From Cavia porcellus (Eukaryota; Chordata; Mammalia; Rodentia; Caviidae): a stretch of 64,000 bases of DNA. Of this stretch, positions 47,852 through 55,964 are shown in pieces. The notes below the pieces were generated by a model. That model saw only the letters and a list, made by a program, of their open reading frames with translations, ran no database searches and was not told where the DNA came from. Position 1 is the stretch's first letter; each line of letters starts with the position of its first letter. Where the stretch lies: positions 211,246,657 to 211,310,656 of the forward strand of contig NW_026947484.1 in the NCBI RefSeq assembly GCF_034190915.1. The letters are read 5' to 3'. The translations under genes and the position numbers were made by a program.

Positions 47852-48586
47852 GACTTCTGGGAGAACATGGCGGACAGATAACAGCAACTACCGGAGGCTC
47901 TCTGAAAGACTCGGCTCAGAAGCCAGGAATGGTGCGGACTAAGGAGACATAAGCAGGTGGAGATATGCTCTGCTGATTCAGGAACGAACTGGGCTGAGAG
48001 AAACCAACTTGGAATGCAGTCCTGGCGCTAAAACAGGAACAGAAAAGCCTCGGTGTGGAGGCTGGACCCCACGCCATTGTAAGCCGCGATTTGGGTTTCC
48101 GCCGCGCGGCGGCTGGCTGCCTCTACAGTGGCTCGGCAAGGAGAGAGACGCACAGAAGCTCTGAGAACGGCAATCTGCGAACGGCAGGGAGGCGTGCACT
48201 GACTTGTGGTTAGGTGAGTGAGAGAAACTGACACTCTACCACAGTTTGACTCCAGCAGAGGACTTTCTGGGCCCGAGCAGTCCTGCGGGAGCAGGGCGCG
48301 GTGGCAACTCCAGCCGCACATCCCCCTGTCGGGCGGGATTGGTGAAAAGTGCCTGGCCTGCGTGATGCTGCTGGCGGACCTGGTAGGCTGTCCCAACCCA
48401 GATCCCAGAGCCTGACAGTGGCCAGGAGGGGAGACGTGTAGGCTGCCTGGTCCGTAACTCCCTGGTGCGCAGCGGTGAGCGGGAACACCTAACTGGCGCA
48501 ATTCGATCAGGCTGTGGCTGACTGGGAGAGAAGCTGGGCCTCTTATATAAGCTTGCATATATAAGGAACAGAGAAGAAGAGGCAGC
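47852..48586 (+). promoter_or_regulatory. 5' UTR / promoter region of copy B
   Basis: 735 bp, GC- and CpG-rich between about 48060 and 48500. The first bases (gacttctgggagaacatggc) contain AACATGGCGG at 47864-47873, close to the YY1 site near the start of human L1. Retention of the first bases suggests full-length insertion. Promoter role is inferred. Confidence 0.6.
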
Positions 48587-48627
48587 ATGGGAAGAGGCAG
48601 CAACAAGAAAGGCTCCTCGGCCCCCAA
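48028..48627 (-). other. Antisense open frame over copy B 5' UTR
   Basis: A 199-codon frame antisense to the 5' UTR contains MQAYIRGPASLPVSHSLIEL, homologous to the antisense frame in copy A (13718-14755). In B it ends earlier, and similar sequence continues in a different frame. Conservation of frame for about 150 codons may reflect recent common origin only. It is recorded because of the position-matched ORF0 in primate L1. Confidence 0.2.
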
Positions 48628-49639
48628 TTCTGAGAATCAGGCAATAGCAGACACCGCACCAATACACATAAGGCGCCATATAGAGAGCCTCATAGACCAA
48701 TTCAGGAATGAAGTTATCAACGACCTGAAGCTAGAAGTATGCAGAATAGTTAGAGAAATGCTAAGTACCACCCAAGAAAAAACAGGTGGTGGAATGGAAG
48801 AACAGAAAAAAAGGGGAGAATTGTTTGATGGAGAAAACAGAGAAAGCATAGAATATGTGAAGCAGGTTCAAAGGGACTACCAAGATACTAAGAAGTCTAT
48901 CGAAGACTGGCATAACAGCTTGAAAGAAACTAAGGACAGACTATCTGAACTGGAGGGCAGACTTGTAATATGGGAGAATGAAATGAAAAACTTCTTAAAA
49001 ATAACAAAGAAACAAACAGCAATAATACAAAGACAAGAAGATGATAAGATGATCCATAACTTAAGGATTAAGAACATAAAAGAAGAAGTAGGGACACAAA
49101 CAAGTGAATTACAAAAGCTACTCACAGAAATAATCCAGGAGAATTTTCCTAATTTAGCAAAAGGTAAAGATACTCAGATGTATGAGGCATACAGGACCCC
49201 AGCTACCTACAATCCAAACAGAGCAACACCCAGGCATATAATAATAAAAATTCCAGAAATTCAATACAAGAACAGAATATTAAAAGCTGTCAGAGACAAG
49301 AAACAGACCACTTACAAGGGAACACCCATCAGAATTACAGCAGATTTCTCTGCACAAACCATCAAATCACGAAGAGCGTGGGGGGAAATAATTCAAGCTT
49401 TGAAAGATAATAATCTCCAGCCAAGATTGAGATATCCTGCACAACTGTCCCTGGAAATTGATGGAAAAACAAGGTGCTTCCAGGATAAAGAGGAACTGGG
49501 GGAATTTGCAACCACCAATTCAACTCTACAGAGAGTATTGCAGGATATTCTAAAAAAAGAAAAATACAAAGAATCCAGAAATAATGGCAGAGAGGCCACA
49601 ACGAATGGAGCAGAGAACAAAATGAAGAAGACAAACTGA
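48587..49639 (+). CDS. Half-L1 ORF1 protein, intact
   Basis: 350 codons, ATG to TGA, with no stop or frameshift. Residues 1-30 are basic and disordered (MGRGSNKKGS). About 30-156 are heptad-rich, the trimerising coiled coil (WHNSLKETKDRLSELEGRL). About 157-252 is the RRM: NLRIKNI, IIQENFPNLAKGK, then NRATPRHIIIKIP, the conserved RNA-contact segment of L1 ORF1 proteins. About 253-325 is the C-terminal domain (ADFSAQTIKSRRAWGEIIQ, then LQPRLRYPAQLSLE). Human L1 ORF1p is 338 residues, so length is normal. The family binds its own RNA in the cytoplasm as a nucleic-acid chaperone. No ORF2 follows: stops fill all frames after 49639. Copy A is its broken sister. Whether it is expressed is unknown. 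Confidence 0.92.
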   Translation: MGRGSNKKGSSAPNSENQAIADTAPIHIRRHIESLIDQFRNEVINDLKLEVCRIVREMLSTTQEKTGGGMEEQKKRGELFDGENRESIEYVKQVQRDYQDTKKSIEDWHNSLKETKDRLSELEGRLVIWENEMKNFLKITKKQTAIIQRQEDDKMIHNLRIKNIKEEVGTQTSELQKLLTEIIQENFPNLAKGKDTQMYEAYRTPATYNPNRATPRHIIIKIPEIQYKNRILKAVRDKKQTTYKGTPIRITADFSAQTIKSRRAWGEIIQALKDNNLQPRLRYPAQLSLEIDGKTRCFQDKEELGEFATTNSTLQRVLQDILKKEKYKESRNNGREATTNGAENKMKKTN

Positions 49640-50810
49640 CAGCTACTGACAGAAAAAGAGCTCAACAGAAATGAGGCAGAGAAGATTGGATGATAGGAAC
49701 AGCTATTTTGGAGAAAATGACATCTTAATAGGTAATACTGATTTAGTATCATCTTGTTTTGAAGTCTCATCTAGCTTTTGTCCTTCTGTCTCCAATGGTC
49801 TAAATAGGCTGTATCTTATTGGATTTTATTATGTACGATAGTATAAGCAAAAACCTTTTAAAGACAAGGAGATTATACAGAAACCATTGTTCATTTTCTG
49901 TTAGTCGATTCTAAATACTCTGTAATGCTGTCATTCTCTTGAATGGTTTTACATTGTTTTGATATACTTAATGCTACAGTACGAAGTTGTACTCAAGGAT
50001 TTCAAAGAAAGAGACAATATGGTAACTACTTTTAGGTTAGGATTATCTGGTGGTGAAACACTATTCTGCTTAAATGGTTATATTTTGATCTGCGCTGTTT
50101 CGTTGTTATGCCCTCTTTTATCTCAATCTCCACTCCATTATTTACTTTTTTATCTTTATCCTTTTAATTAAAGGAAAAAAATAGCAGGATATATTATAGT
50201 AACCCACTTTGACTTTTCATTACCTTGAATTAAAGCCCTGTATTACTCTCACCATCTGGTTTTTAACTGATGTTCCCCTATTCTGTTTTGCTGGATAGTA
50301 TCAGGTTCGAAAGTTTAGGCATCAGCTGTGAAGATAATGAGATTCATTATGACGCCCATTCTTGTTGACTTTTATCTACTTTTGAAGACCTACAATGTCT
50401 CCAATGTTTTGGTTTTGTCGGTTTTATTCTTTACTGTTTTGTTCAATTGTATTATAACTAACGATATAGGCAATTCTATTAGAGATAGCGGGAGGCATTA
50501 TGGTAACCATTGTTGATCACCTTGTATTATGTTTTTACATTATCTATTATGTCCACCCTTTTGACTTGACCGATTCTGTTCTGTTAGGTCACATTTGGTT
50601 TTACTCTCTTCCAAAAAAGTAGTAAGAACCGTGGGAGCAATGAAACCCAAAATGTGTAATAGTCATGGTACAAAAGAGAGGAAAAGAAAGTGCTCCAAAC
50701 TATATAACTGCATGTATATTTAAGTGTATAAGATAGAAAATGATATCACAGAGTTTTATTGGATCAATGAACAGAACTGTTTGCAGTATCATTGATGGAA
50801 TGTCCACTTT
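49640..50810 (+). repeat. Tandem-unit 3' module of copy B, left part
   Basis: Anchors recur at about 49870 (gagattatacag), 50015 (acaatatggtaac), 50192 (tatattatagtaaccc), 50343 (cattatgacgcc) and 50494 (gcattatggtaacc), as in copy A. No frame is conserved between copies, so this is not decayed ORF2. The module continues after the ERV at 54621. Confidence 0.82.
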
Positions 50811-51021
50811 TGTTGGGAGCCACCACATTGCCGAGCCGCCGCATATAGCGATCATGCGGCCTGTGGTAAAGAGTAAAGCCTCAGTTAGATTACCCCTCCC
50901 ATCGAGTGTGCTAAGATGGCGCTTATCTCCTGCTTCCTGCTTGGTAAACAACCCGCCCTGTAAGATCTCCTGCTTCACAACCCGCCCTGTAAGATAGTCT
51001 GCCTAGCAACAACTGATGTTA

Positions 51022-51078
51022 GCCAATCAGCCCGCATCGCGCGCTTTGAACTGATTGGCCACTGTAACCCTATAAAAG
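51022..51078 (+). promoter_or_regulatory. ERV LTR core promoter
   Basis: GCCAATCAG (51022-51030), inverted CCAAT CTGATTGGCC (51051-51060) and TATAAAAG (51071-51078) in usual order; start of R is expected near 51100. Confidence 0.8.
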
Positions 51079-51110
51079 TGAGTGCCTCTCCCGCCACGAG
51101 AAAAGAAGCA

Positions 51111-51272
51111 GAAGAAGCACGCAAGGAGCCGCGGAGAGCGGACCGGTAGAGGCTTCGGGACAGACTGTAGGAAGAAGCACGCAAGGAGCCGCGGAGAGCG
51201 GACCAGTAGAGGCTTCGGGACAGACTGTAGGGAGAAGCACGCAAGGAGCCGCGGGGAGCGGACCAACAGAGG
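51111..51272 (+). repeat. 60-bp repeats in LTR R region
   Basis: Units start at 51111, 51171 and 51231 (gaagcacgcaaggagccgcg each); the third diverges after about 40 bp. Because 60 is a multiple of three, all three encode a HARSRGERT-type repeat in one frame, probably incidentally. The same set is at 54343-54504. Confidence 0.95.
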
Positions 51273-51316
51273 CTTCAGCCGGGAGGATTCCCGGGGCAGG
51301 CTGTACGGAGAAGGAA

Positions 51317-51322
51317 AATAAA
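51317..51322 (+). promoter_or_regulatory. ERV LTR polyadenylation signal
   Basis: AATAAA with a GT-rich stretch about 30 bp downstream; the equivalent in the 3' LTR is 54549-54554. Confidence 0.85.
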
Positions 51323-51390
51323 AGAAAAGGTTGTCCACTGCCAGACTTTGTTGTGTGTCCTTCCTGCCGGCCGGGAGTGACACCGACATC

Positions 51391-51408
51391 TGGTGGCCCG
51401 TACGGGGA
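51391..51408 (+). promoter_or_regulatory. Primer-binding site, tRNA-Ile
   Basis: TGGTGGCCCGTACGGGGA begins two bases after the LTR. Its complement is the 3' end of tRNA-Ile(AAU) including CCA, 18 of 18 bases by my memory of that tRNA. Known IAPs use tRNA-Phe and most beta-type ERVs tRNA-Lys. Confidence 0.88.
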
Positions 51409-51465
51409 GCTGATCACCCCCGAGACGTGGCAGTGGACAATGCTCCAACGCAGAGCTGCAAGACA

Positions 51466-51471
51466 GGTGAG
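51466..51471 (+). promoter_or_regulatory. Candidate splice donor in ERV leader
   Basis: ACAG|GTGAGT (GT at 51467-51468) matches the consensus donor, upstream of gag as in other retroviruses. A second donor-like GCG|GTGAGT lies at 51570. Confidence 0.5.
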
Positions 51472-51588
51472 TAGAGGATAAACCTGGGCCCTGGGTGGCG
51501 CGCACCTACAGGGTTTGTAGACTCCTCTCAGGCTCACGCGTAAGTGGCGGATTCCTTGGGCCTCACGCGGTGAGTAACATATTAAAAA

Positions 51589-52720
51589 ATGGGAAACATG
51601 CTAGGTAGCGGCACTAAGAGTGAGGGTGGTTGCGGGGAAAGCTCTCAAGAGCTTACAAAAGTACGCAGGGTATTTGAGCAGGCCCAGTCAGGGAGCTCCC
51701 GAGAGGGTCCGTCAAGGGGAACAAAGATGCTAAGGAGGAGGACGGGGCTCAAGCCTCGGAGTCGTCTGACTCCGAGGACGAGGGAAGGTTGAATGGTGAG
51801 GAGGCCAAAGAGACCAGCTGTCAGGGGCCTAAGTCGCTTGATGGGGAGACGCAAGGCTCTTTCGCTGCGTTGCGCCACGAATTGCGCTCCGCTCAGCTAG
51901 GCTTATGAAAAAGCAGAGAGCTTCTGAGCGCCCCCTGGCAGGGGAGGGAGACAGAACCTTCTGCTCCGCCCTGGAACTCGTTCCCGGAAGTGGTCCCTCG
52001 CCGCGATGCCGCCGCATGGGAACTCCCCCCTCTTCCGTCAGTACAGGAAATAACGCACAGGCCGCCATTTTCTGTTCAGCCACGGCCGCCATCTTACAAT
52101 GCTCCGCCACCGGCGGAACGTTATTTCCACAGACAGCTGTGGCATGGGGGTCGTGTGTCTAATGAAGACCACCCGTTCCCAGGGATAGATAGCGGCCCCT
52201 ATGGGATATATCCTGTACAGATGGCCATGGGTCAGGGACGTAATGTGTGGGAACCCTTTGAAATAAAGCAGATTAGAGAACTTAAAAATGCAGTTACAAC
52301 CTTTGGGCCGACTGCGCCTTACACCATTGCCATGCTGGAGAACCTGTCTTCTGGGCCCCTCACCCCCGCGGACTGGACTCAGCTGGCAAAGGCGTGTCTG
52401 CCCTCGGGTAGTTACCTGGATTGGCGAGCCTGGTACGCCGAGTTCGCTGCCGAACAGGCGGAAAGAAACGCTAACCGAGGGAACCGGGGGTGGAATAGAG
52501 ACATGCTTATGGGGGAAGGCCAACACGCTGATAATCAGGCTCAGTTCCCTGGTGCAGTTTATGAGCAGATCAATACCATTGGGCTTCGCGCCTGGAAGCA
52601 GGTGAGTGGTGCCGGAACGGCATCCTTGTGCCTTTCTAAAATAGTCCAGGGCACAACAGAGCCATTCGTTGATTTTTACCTTACTAACACCAATCGAGCG
52701 AGCCCGTGCCTTCCATGATA
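51589..52720 (+). pseudogene. ERV gag, frameshifted and truncated
   Basis: Gag would form the particle shell. An ATG at 51589 opens MGNMLGSG, with a glycine at position 2 that could be myristoylated. The frame is lost between about 51640 and 51705; coding character moves to the next frame (acidic SSDSEDEG stretch near 51770), which meets a TGA at 51906-51908 and then stays open to 52718. That part holds a proline-rich region and a betaretrovirus-like capsid start (near IKQIRELKNAVTTFG and APYTIAMLEN), ending with the major homology region QGTTEPFVDF at about 52645-52675. The capsid C-terminus, nucleocapsid and everything up to integrase are deleted. It cannot make Gag. Confidence 0.88.
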
Positions 52721-53553
52721 AGTTTCATGTCAATGCCAGGACACTAGCAAACCATTTCCATGTTCCCAGAGCAGATGCATGAGATATCGTGCGACTATGT
52801 GACTCCTGTGCCACATACAAACCTGCCATACCAATGGGAGTAAACCCTCGAGGTTTGATCCCTGGTGATGTTTGGCAGATGGACATCACACATATACAGG
52901 AGTTTGGGACTCTTAAATATGTTCATGTTTCCACAGACACCTGTTCTCACGTCATATTTGCAACAGCAGAAACAGGTGAAAAAGTGTCTAATGTGATCAA
53001 TCATTGCCTGGCGGCTTGGGCCACATGGGGCAAACCAAAAATATTAAAGACTGATAATGGACCAGCCTATATAGGCAAAGCCTTCAATGAGTTCTGCAAA
53101 ATGATGGAGGTTCAATTAAAACATGGTATCCCATACAATCCCCAAGGTCAAGGAATCATCGAAAGAGCCCATAGAAGTCTCAAAGCAATTCTAGCTAAAC
53201 AAAAAGGGGGAGTAGGCCAAGGCCTGGCCCCACAGGCATGATTATCCATGGCACTATTCACACACAATTTTTTAAATTTAAATAATGATAATTGCTCCCC
53301 AGCTGTGGAGCACTGCAACCCTTCCCCCAACCATAAAGGGTGGGTTAAATGGAAAGATGTCCTAACAGGACAATGGATGGGCCCGGATCCGGTAATCAGC
53401 TGGAGCCGAGGCGCGGTTTGTGTTTTCCCACAGGAACCGGGACGAGAACCACTGTGGGTACCGGAGAGACTGACACGGGCGACAAAGCCCTCGACTGAAG
53501 ATCAGACCTGCCCTACCGGAGATCCATCACAGACCAACCAACAAGATGAATAG
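52679..53553 (+). pseudogene. ERV pol remnant, integrase only
   Basis: Integrase joins viral DNA to the host genome. Readable in one frame are the HHCC zinc-binding region (HDKFH near 52712, CDSC near 52801), the catalytic core with Asp at 52882 (WQMDIT), Asp at 53053 (TDNGPAY) and Glu at 53161 (IIERAH), the last two with 35 residues between, then the C-terminal DNA-binding domain (GWVKWKDVLTGQW, RGAVCVFP). In-frame TGA stops lie at 52780-52782 and 53239-53241. The frame differs from that of gag just upstream, marking the deletion junction near 52677. The D,D35E triad is intact by sequence but the protein is not. Confidence 0.92.
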
Positions 53554-54028
53554 AAATAGCGGTAGCCCGAAATGGACAAGAAGATCCTCAGGCATATGCA
53601 TGGCTCGCTCGCCTAGCCTACGACCGAGTCTAGGGACGGTGAGCTTCCCACACTCCTCCTCTAAAAAATTATGATATAGCAGGGTAGATGAGTCAATGAC
53701 GGGTAAGAGCATGCCTCCCCAGCATGACTCAACCTAAGACAGGCCCTACCCCATACCGCACGAAAGCCGCTGAATTACTAGGTTCCGCCCAAACCAAATG
53801 TCGCCCCGGGGGGATCATGCGGAGCGACATGAGTGTATGCCTGTGTGCATCCAGGTTCCGTCCGGTTCCTTCCTGGCCCTGGAAAAAGGACGAGGGCCTC
53901 GGGGCCTCGGCAGACTCGGGGACGGCCGACCCGGGCCGACGCCTAGAGCCCTTGGTGGGCCTCCTATCAGGGCATAGGCCTCTACACTCAATTCAGGACG
54001 GGCTGCGATGCGTAGACTTATTTAAAAT
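53554..54028 (+). other. ERV 3' internal region without env
   Basis: About 475 bp between integrase and the polypurine tract, GC-rich in its second half. No surface or transmembrane envelope features (signal peptide, furin site, fusion peptide, membrane anchor) were seen. IAP elements usually lack env, so this may be an inherited state. Confidence 0.6.
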
Positions 54029-54029
54029 A

Positions 54030-54042
54030 AAAAAGGGGGAGA
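54030..54042 (+). promoter_or_regulatory. ERV polypurine tract
   Basis: AAAAAGGGGGAGA directly abuts the 3' LTR, the usual primer site for plus-strand synthesis. Confidence 0.93.
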
Positions 54043-54620
54043 TGTTGGGAGCCACCACATTGCCGAGCCGCCGCATATAGCGATCATGCGGCCTGTGGTA
54101 AAGAGTAAAGCCTCAGTTAGATTACCCCTCCCATCGAGTGTGCTAAGATGGCGCTTATCTCCTGCTTCCTGCTTGGTAAACAACCCGCCCTGTAAGATCT
54201 CCTGCTTCACAACCCGCCCTGTAAGATAGTCTGCCTAGCAACAACTGATGTTAGCCAATCAGCCCGCATCGCGCGCTTTGAACTGATTGGCCACTGTAAC
54301 CCTATAAAAGTGAGTGCCTCTCCCGCCACGAGAAAAGAAGCAGAAGAAGCACGCAAGGAGCCGCGGAGAGCGGACCGGTAGAGGCTTCGGGACAGACTGT
54401 AGGAAGAAGCACGCAAGGAGCCGCGGAGAGCGGACCAGTAGAGGCTTCGGGACAGACTGTAGGGAGAAGCACGCAAGGAGCCGCGGGGAGCGGACCAACA
54501 GAGGCTTCGGCCAGGAGGATTCCCGGGGCAGGCTGTACGGAGAAGGAAAATAAAAGAAAAGGTTGTCCACTGCCAGACTTTGTTGTGTGTCCTTCCTGCC
54601 GGCCGGGAGTGACACCGACA
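54043..54620 (+). repeat. ERV 3' LTR
   Basis: 578 bp, same as the 5' LTR except G for A at 54509 and A for G at 54513. The two differences are 4 bp apart at the edge of the third R-region repeat unit. Confidence 0.97.
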
Positions 54621-54807
54621 CACTTTACAAGCTTTAATTTTGTGACTTGAACAATTATTTCTAAGATGACAATATGTAATCCATTAACTAGTGATTTCCT
54701 ACTGTTCATTTTTTTTCCTGTAAATCTGTATAACTTGTACCCTTTCCCTGCTTTTTTTTTTTCTTTTCTCCTTAAATAAAATTTAAAAAAAATAAATAAA
54801 ATAAAAT
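54621..54807 (+). repeat. 3' module and tail of copy B, right part
   Basis: Begins with the duplicated CACTTT and resumes the half-L1 3' end (acaagctttaattttgtgac), with AATAAA at 54775 and an AAAT-rich tail. Confidence 0.93.
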
Positions 54808-54984
54808 AAAATACAAAAAAAGAAATTAGTTTCATATGTGCAGGCCATGTTAACATTGATCATTTACTACTGAACTGGGGTCAGTATTCATTGTCAGAGT
54901 CCAGAACACTTCCGTGAAAGGCAGTTTGCGATAAAGGAGAGAGACTGGGACTTCTAATTCTATTGAATATTTTTTTTAGCTCTC

Positions 54985-55104
54985 TGTGTCCCTTAGTGAT
55001 TCCCTTACTAAATAAACTTCCAGTTGCTCATGCATAGAATGAAGATAGTAATAACTGCTATGCCGACCTCCCAGAGTCATTGTGAGGAACAAACAAGATA
55101 ATAC
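54985..55104 (+). mobile_element. MIR SINE fragment
   Basis: 'catgcatagaatgaagatag', 'cgacctcccagagtcattgt' and 'gaggaacaaacaagataata' follow the MIR core order. Confidence 0.6.
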
Positions 55105-55226
55105 AGCCAGGTGTGGTGGTGCATACATGTAATCTCAGCACTCAGGAGGCTAAAGTAGGAGGATCTCTACAAGTTCAAGGCCAGCCTGGGCTGCATAGTG
55201 AGACCCTGTCTCAAAAATCAAAAAAA
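55105..55226 (+). mobile_element. B1-like SINE
   Basis: agccaggtgtggtggtgcat ... aggccagcctgggctgcata ... ccctgtctcaaaaatc, with A-tail at 55218. Confidence 0.9.
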
Positions 55227-55227
55227 T

Positions 55228-55797
55228 AGGGCGGTGTGGCAGACTGCGGCCCTTCCAGGGGGAGAACCACCAGCAGCTCCTGAGATCCGCGCCATGTTGG
55301 AACTTAGGACGCTGTGAAACCAAACAACCAGCCTGCCTCCCTGCTAAGCAATAGTGAACCTACTGATCCACAGCCTAGAGTCAAATATCCCACTTCCCCT
55401 ACTCTCCTTCTCCTGTCCAACCCACCCCCATTAGCAAATGGGAAGCAGAAATCTGAGTGTCTCCTGGGAGGTTGACCAGCAAATAAGGGGGATTTCCTTC
55501 TTACCATTTCTTTGAAGGCAAATATTTTTATTACTGTTTTGCTCTATTCTGATTAATTGTACTACTCTATTCAATATTCTGTTGTGATAAGTTCTATAAT
55601 GTTCTGTATTTCATCTCATTTTGATATATGTGATTGAAAGAACAACTATTATAAAGATAACGAAATATACTGTGATACCTATTACTGTTATCCCGGTAAC
55701 CTGCTGTGAAGTTCTGTGCCAATTTCACTGTACGATCTTAGTTGACTTTATTCTGTCTTGTTCTGTTGTATTTTACCACTTTCAAAATAAAATTTAA
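55228..55797 (+). mobile_element. Short tandem-tail retroelement, copy 4
   Basis: The longest head: 'gcggtgtggcagactgcggc' and 'cgccatgttggaacttagga', then the shared 'ctgagtgtctcctgggaggt', T-rich body, one unit (aaagataacgaaatatactg) and a CTTTCAAAATAAAATTT end. It is inserted at the A-tail of the preceding B1. No polymerase III boxes were seen. Confidence 0.8.
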
Positions 55798-55814
55798 AAA
55801 AATTTTTTTAAATA

Positions 55815-55897
55815 GGGCTGGATATATAGCTCAGCAGTGTAAGTGCCTGCCTGGCAAGCACAAGGCCCTGAGTTTTATTCCTGATACAAAAAAAATA
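55815..55897 (+). mobile_element. ID-like SINE
   Basis: gggctggatatatagctcag ... cctgagttttattcctgata with A-tail; sits right after the tail of short copy 4. Confidence 0.85.
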
Positions 55898-55964
55898 ATG
55901 TTAAGTGACAAGTGCTTTATAAACTTTAATGTTCTAAGTAACAATCAAGCACTTTTGTTGTGAT

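Larger units (their letters stand above)
50811..51388 (+). repeat. ERV 5' LTR
   Basis: TGTTGGGAGCC start and ACACCGACA end. The start and a 'taagatggcgc' block resemble mouse IAP LTRs as I remember them. U3 carries a 29-bp-spaced repeat of acaacccgccctgtaagat (about 50948 and 50977), CCAAT boxes in both orientations (51022, 51054) and TATAAAAG at 51071. R carries three ~60-bp repeats. AATAAA is at 51317 with TTGTTGTGTGTCC downstream. Confidence 0.95.
50811..54620 (+). mobile_element. IAP-like endogenous retrovirus, internally deleted
   Basis: The 3810-bp provirus has 578-bp LTRs, a PBS, gag and integrase remnants and a polypurine tract. A 6-bp CACTTT duplication (50805-50810, 54621-54626) is confirmed by the empty site in copy A (tccactttatcagc, 16999 onward). 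Class II ERVs give 6-bp duplications. The two LTRs differ only at 51277/54509 and 51281/54513. Nucleocapsid, protease, RT, RNase H and env are absent. It cannot move on its own. Confidence 0.95.
47852..54807 (+). mobile_element. Half-L1 (ORF1-only) retroelement, copy B, with nested ERV
   Basis: 5' UTR 47852-48586, intact ORF1 48587-49639, tandem-unit 3' module 49640-50810 and 54621-54807, AATAAA at 54775-54780 and an A/AAAT tail. The 15-bp duplication AAAATACAAAAAAAG is perfect (47837-47851, 54808-54822). Without the ERV and its 6-bp duplication it is 3140 bp, against 3143 bp in copy A. No reverse transcriptase or endonuclease is encoded, so any mobility would need L1 ORF2 in trans. Confidence 0.93.

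Noticed and set aside
49640..50810. Decayed ORF2 after ORF1 in copy B
   Set aside because: No endonuclease or reverse transcriptase motif in any frame, and the sequence is tandem units shared with copy A and the short family.
51082..51321. 79-codon repeat protein in the ERV LTR
   Set aside because: Its ATG lies about 11 bp past the TATA box, before the expected transcript start, and the repeat frame follows from a 60-bp unit.
51027..51537. Antisense frames of 120-155 codons over the LTR
   Set aside because: They are shadows of the GC-rich 60-bp repeats and recur in the other LTR for the same reason.
53724..54080. env gene of the ERV
   Set aside because: The 118-codon frame lacks signal peptide, fusion peptide and membrane anchor and runs into the LTR.
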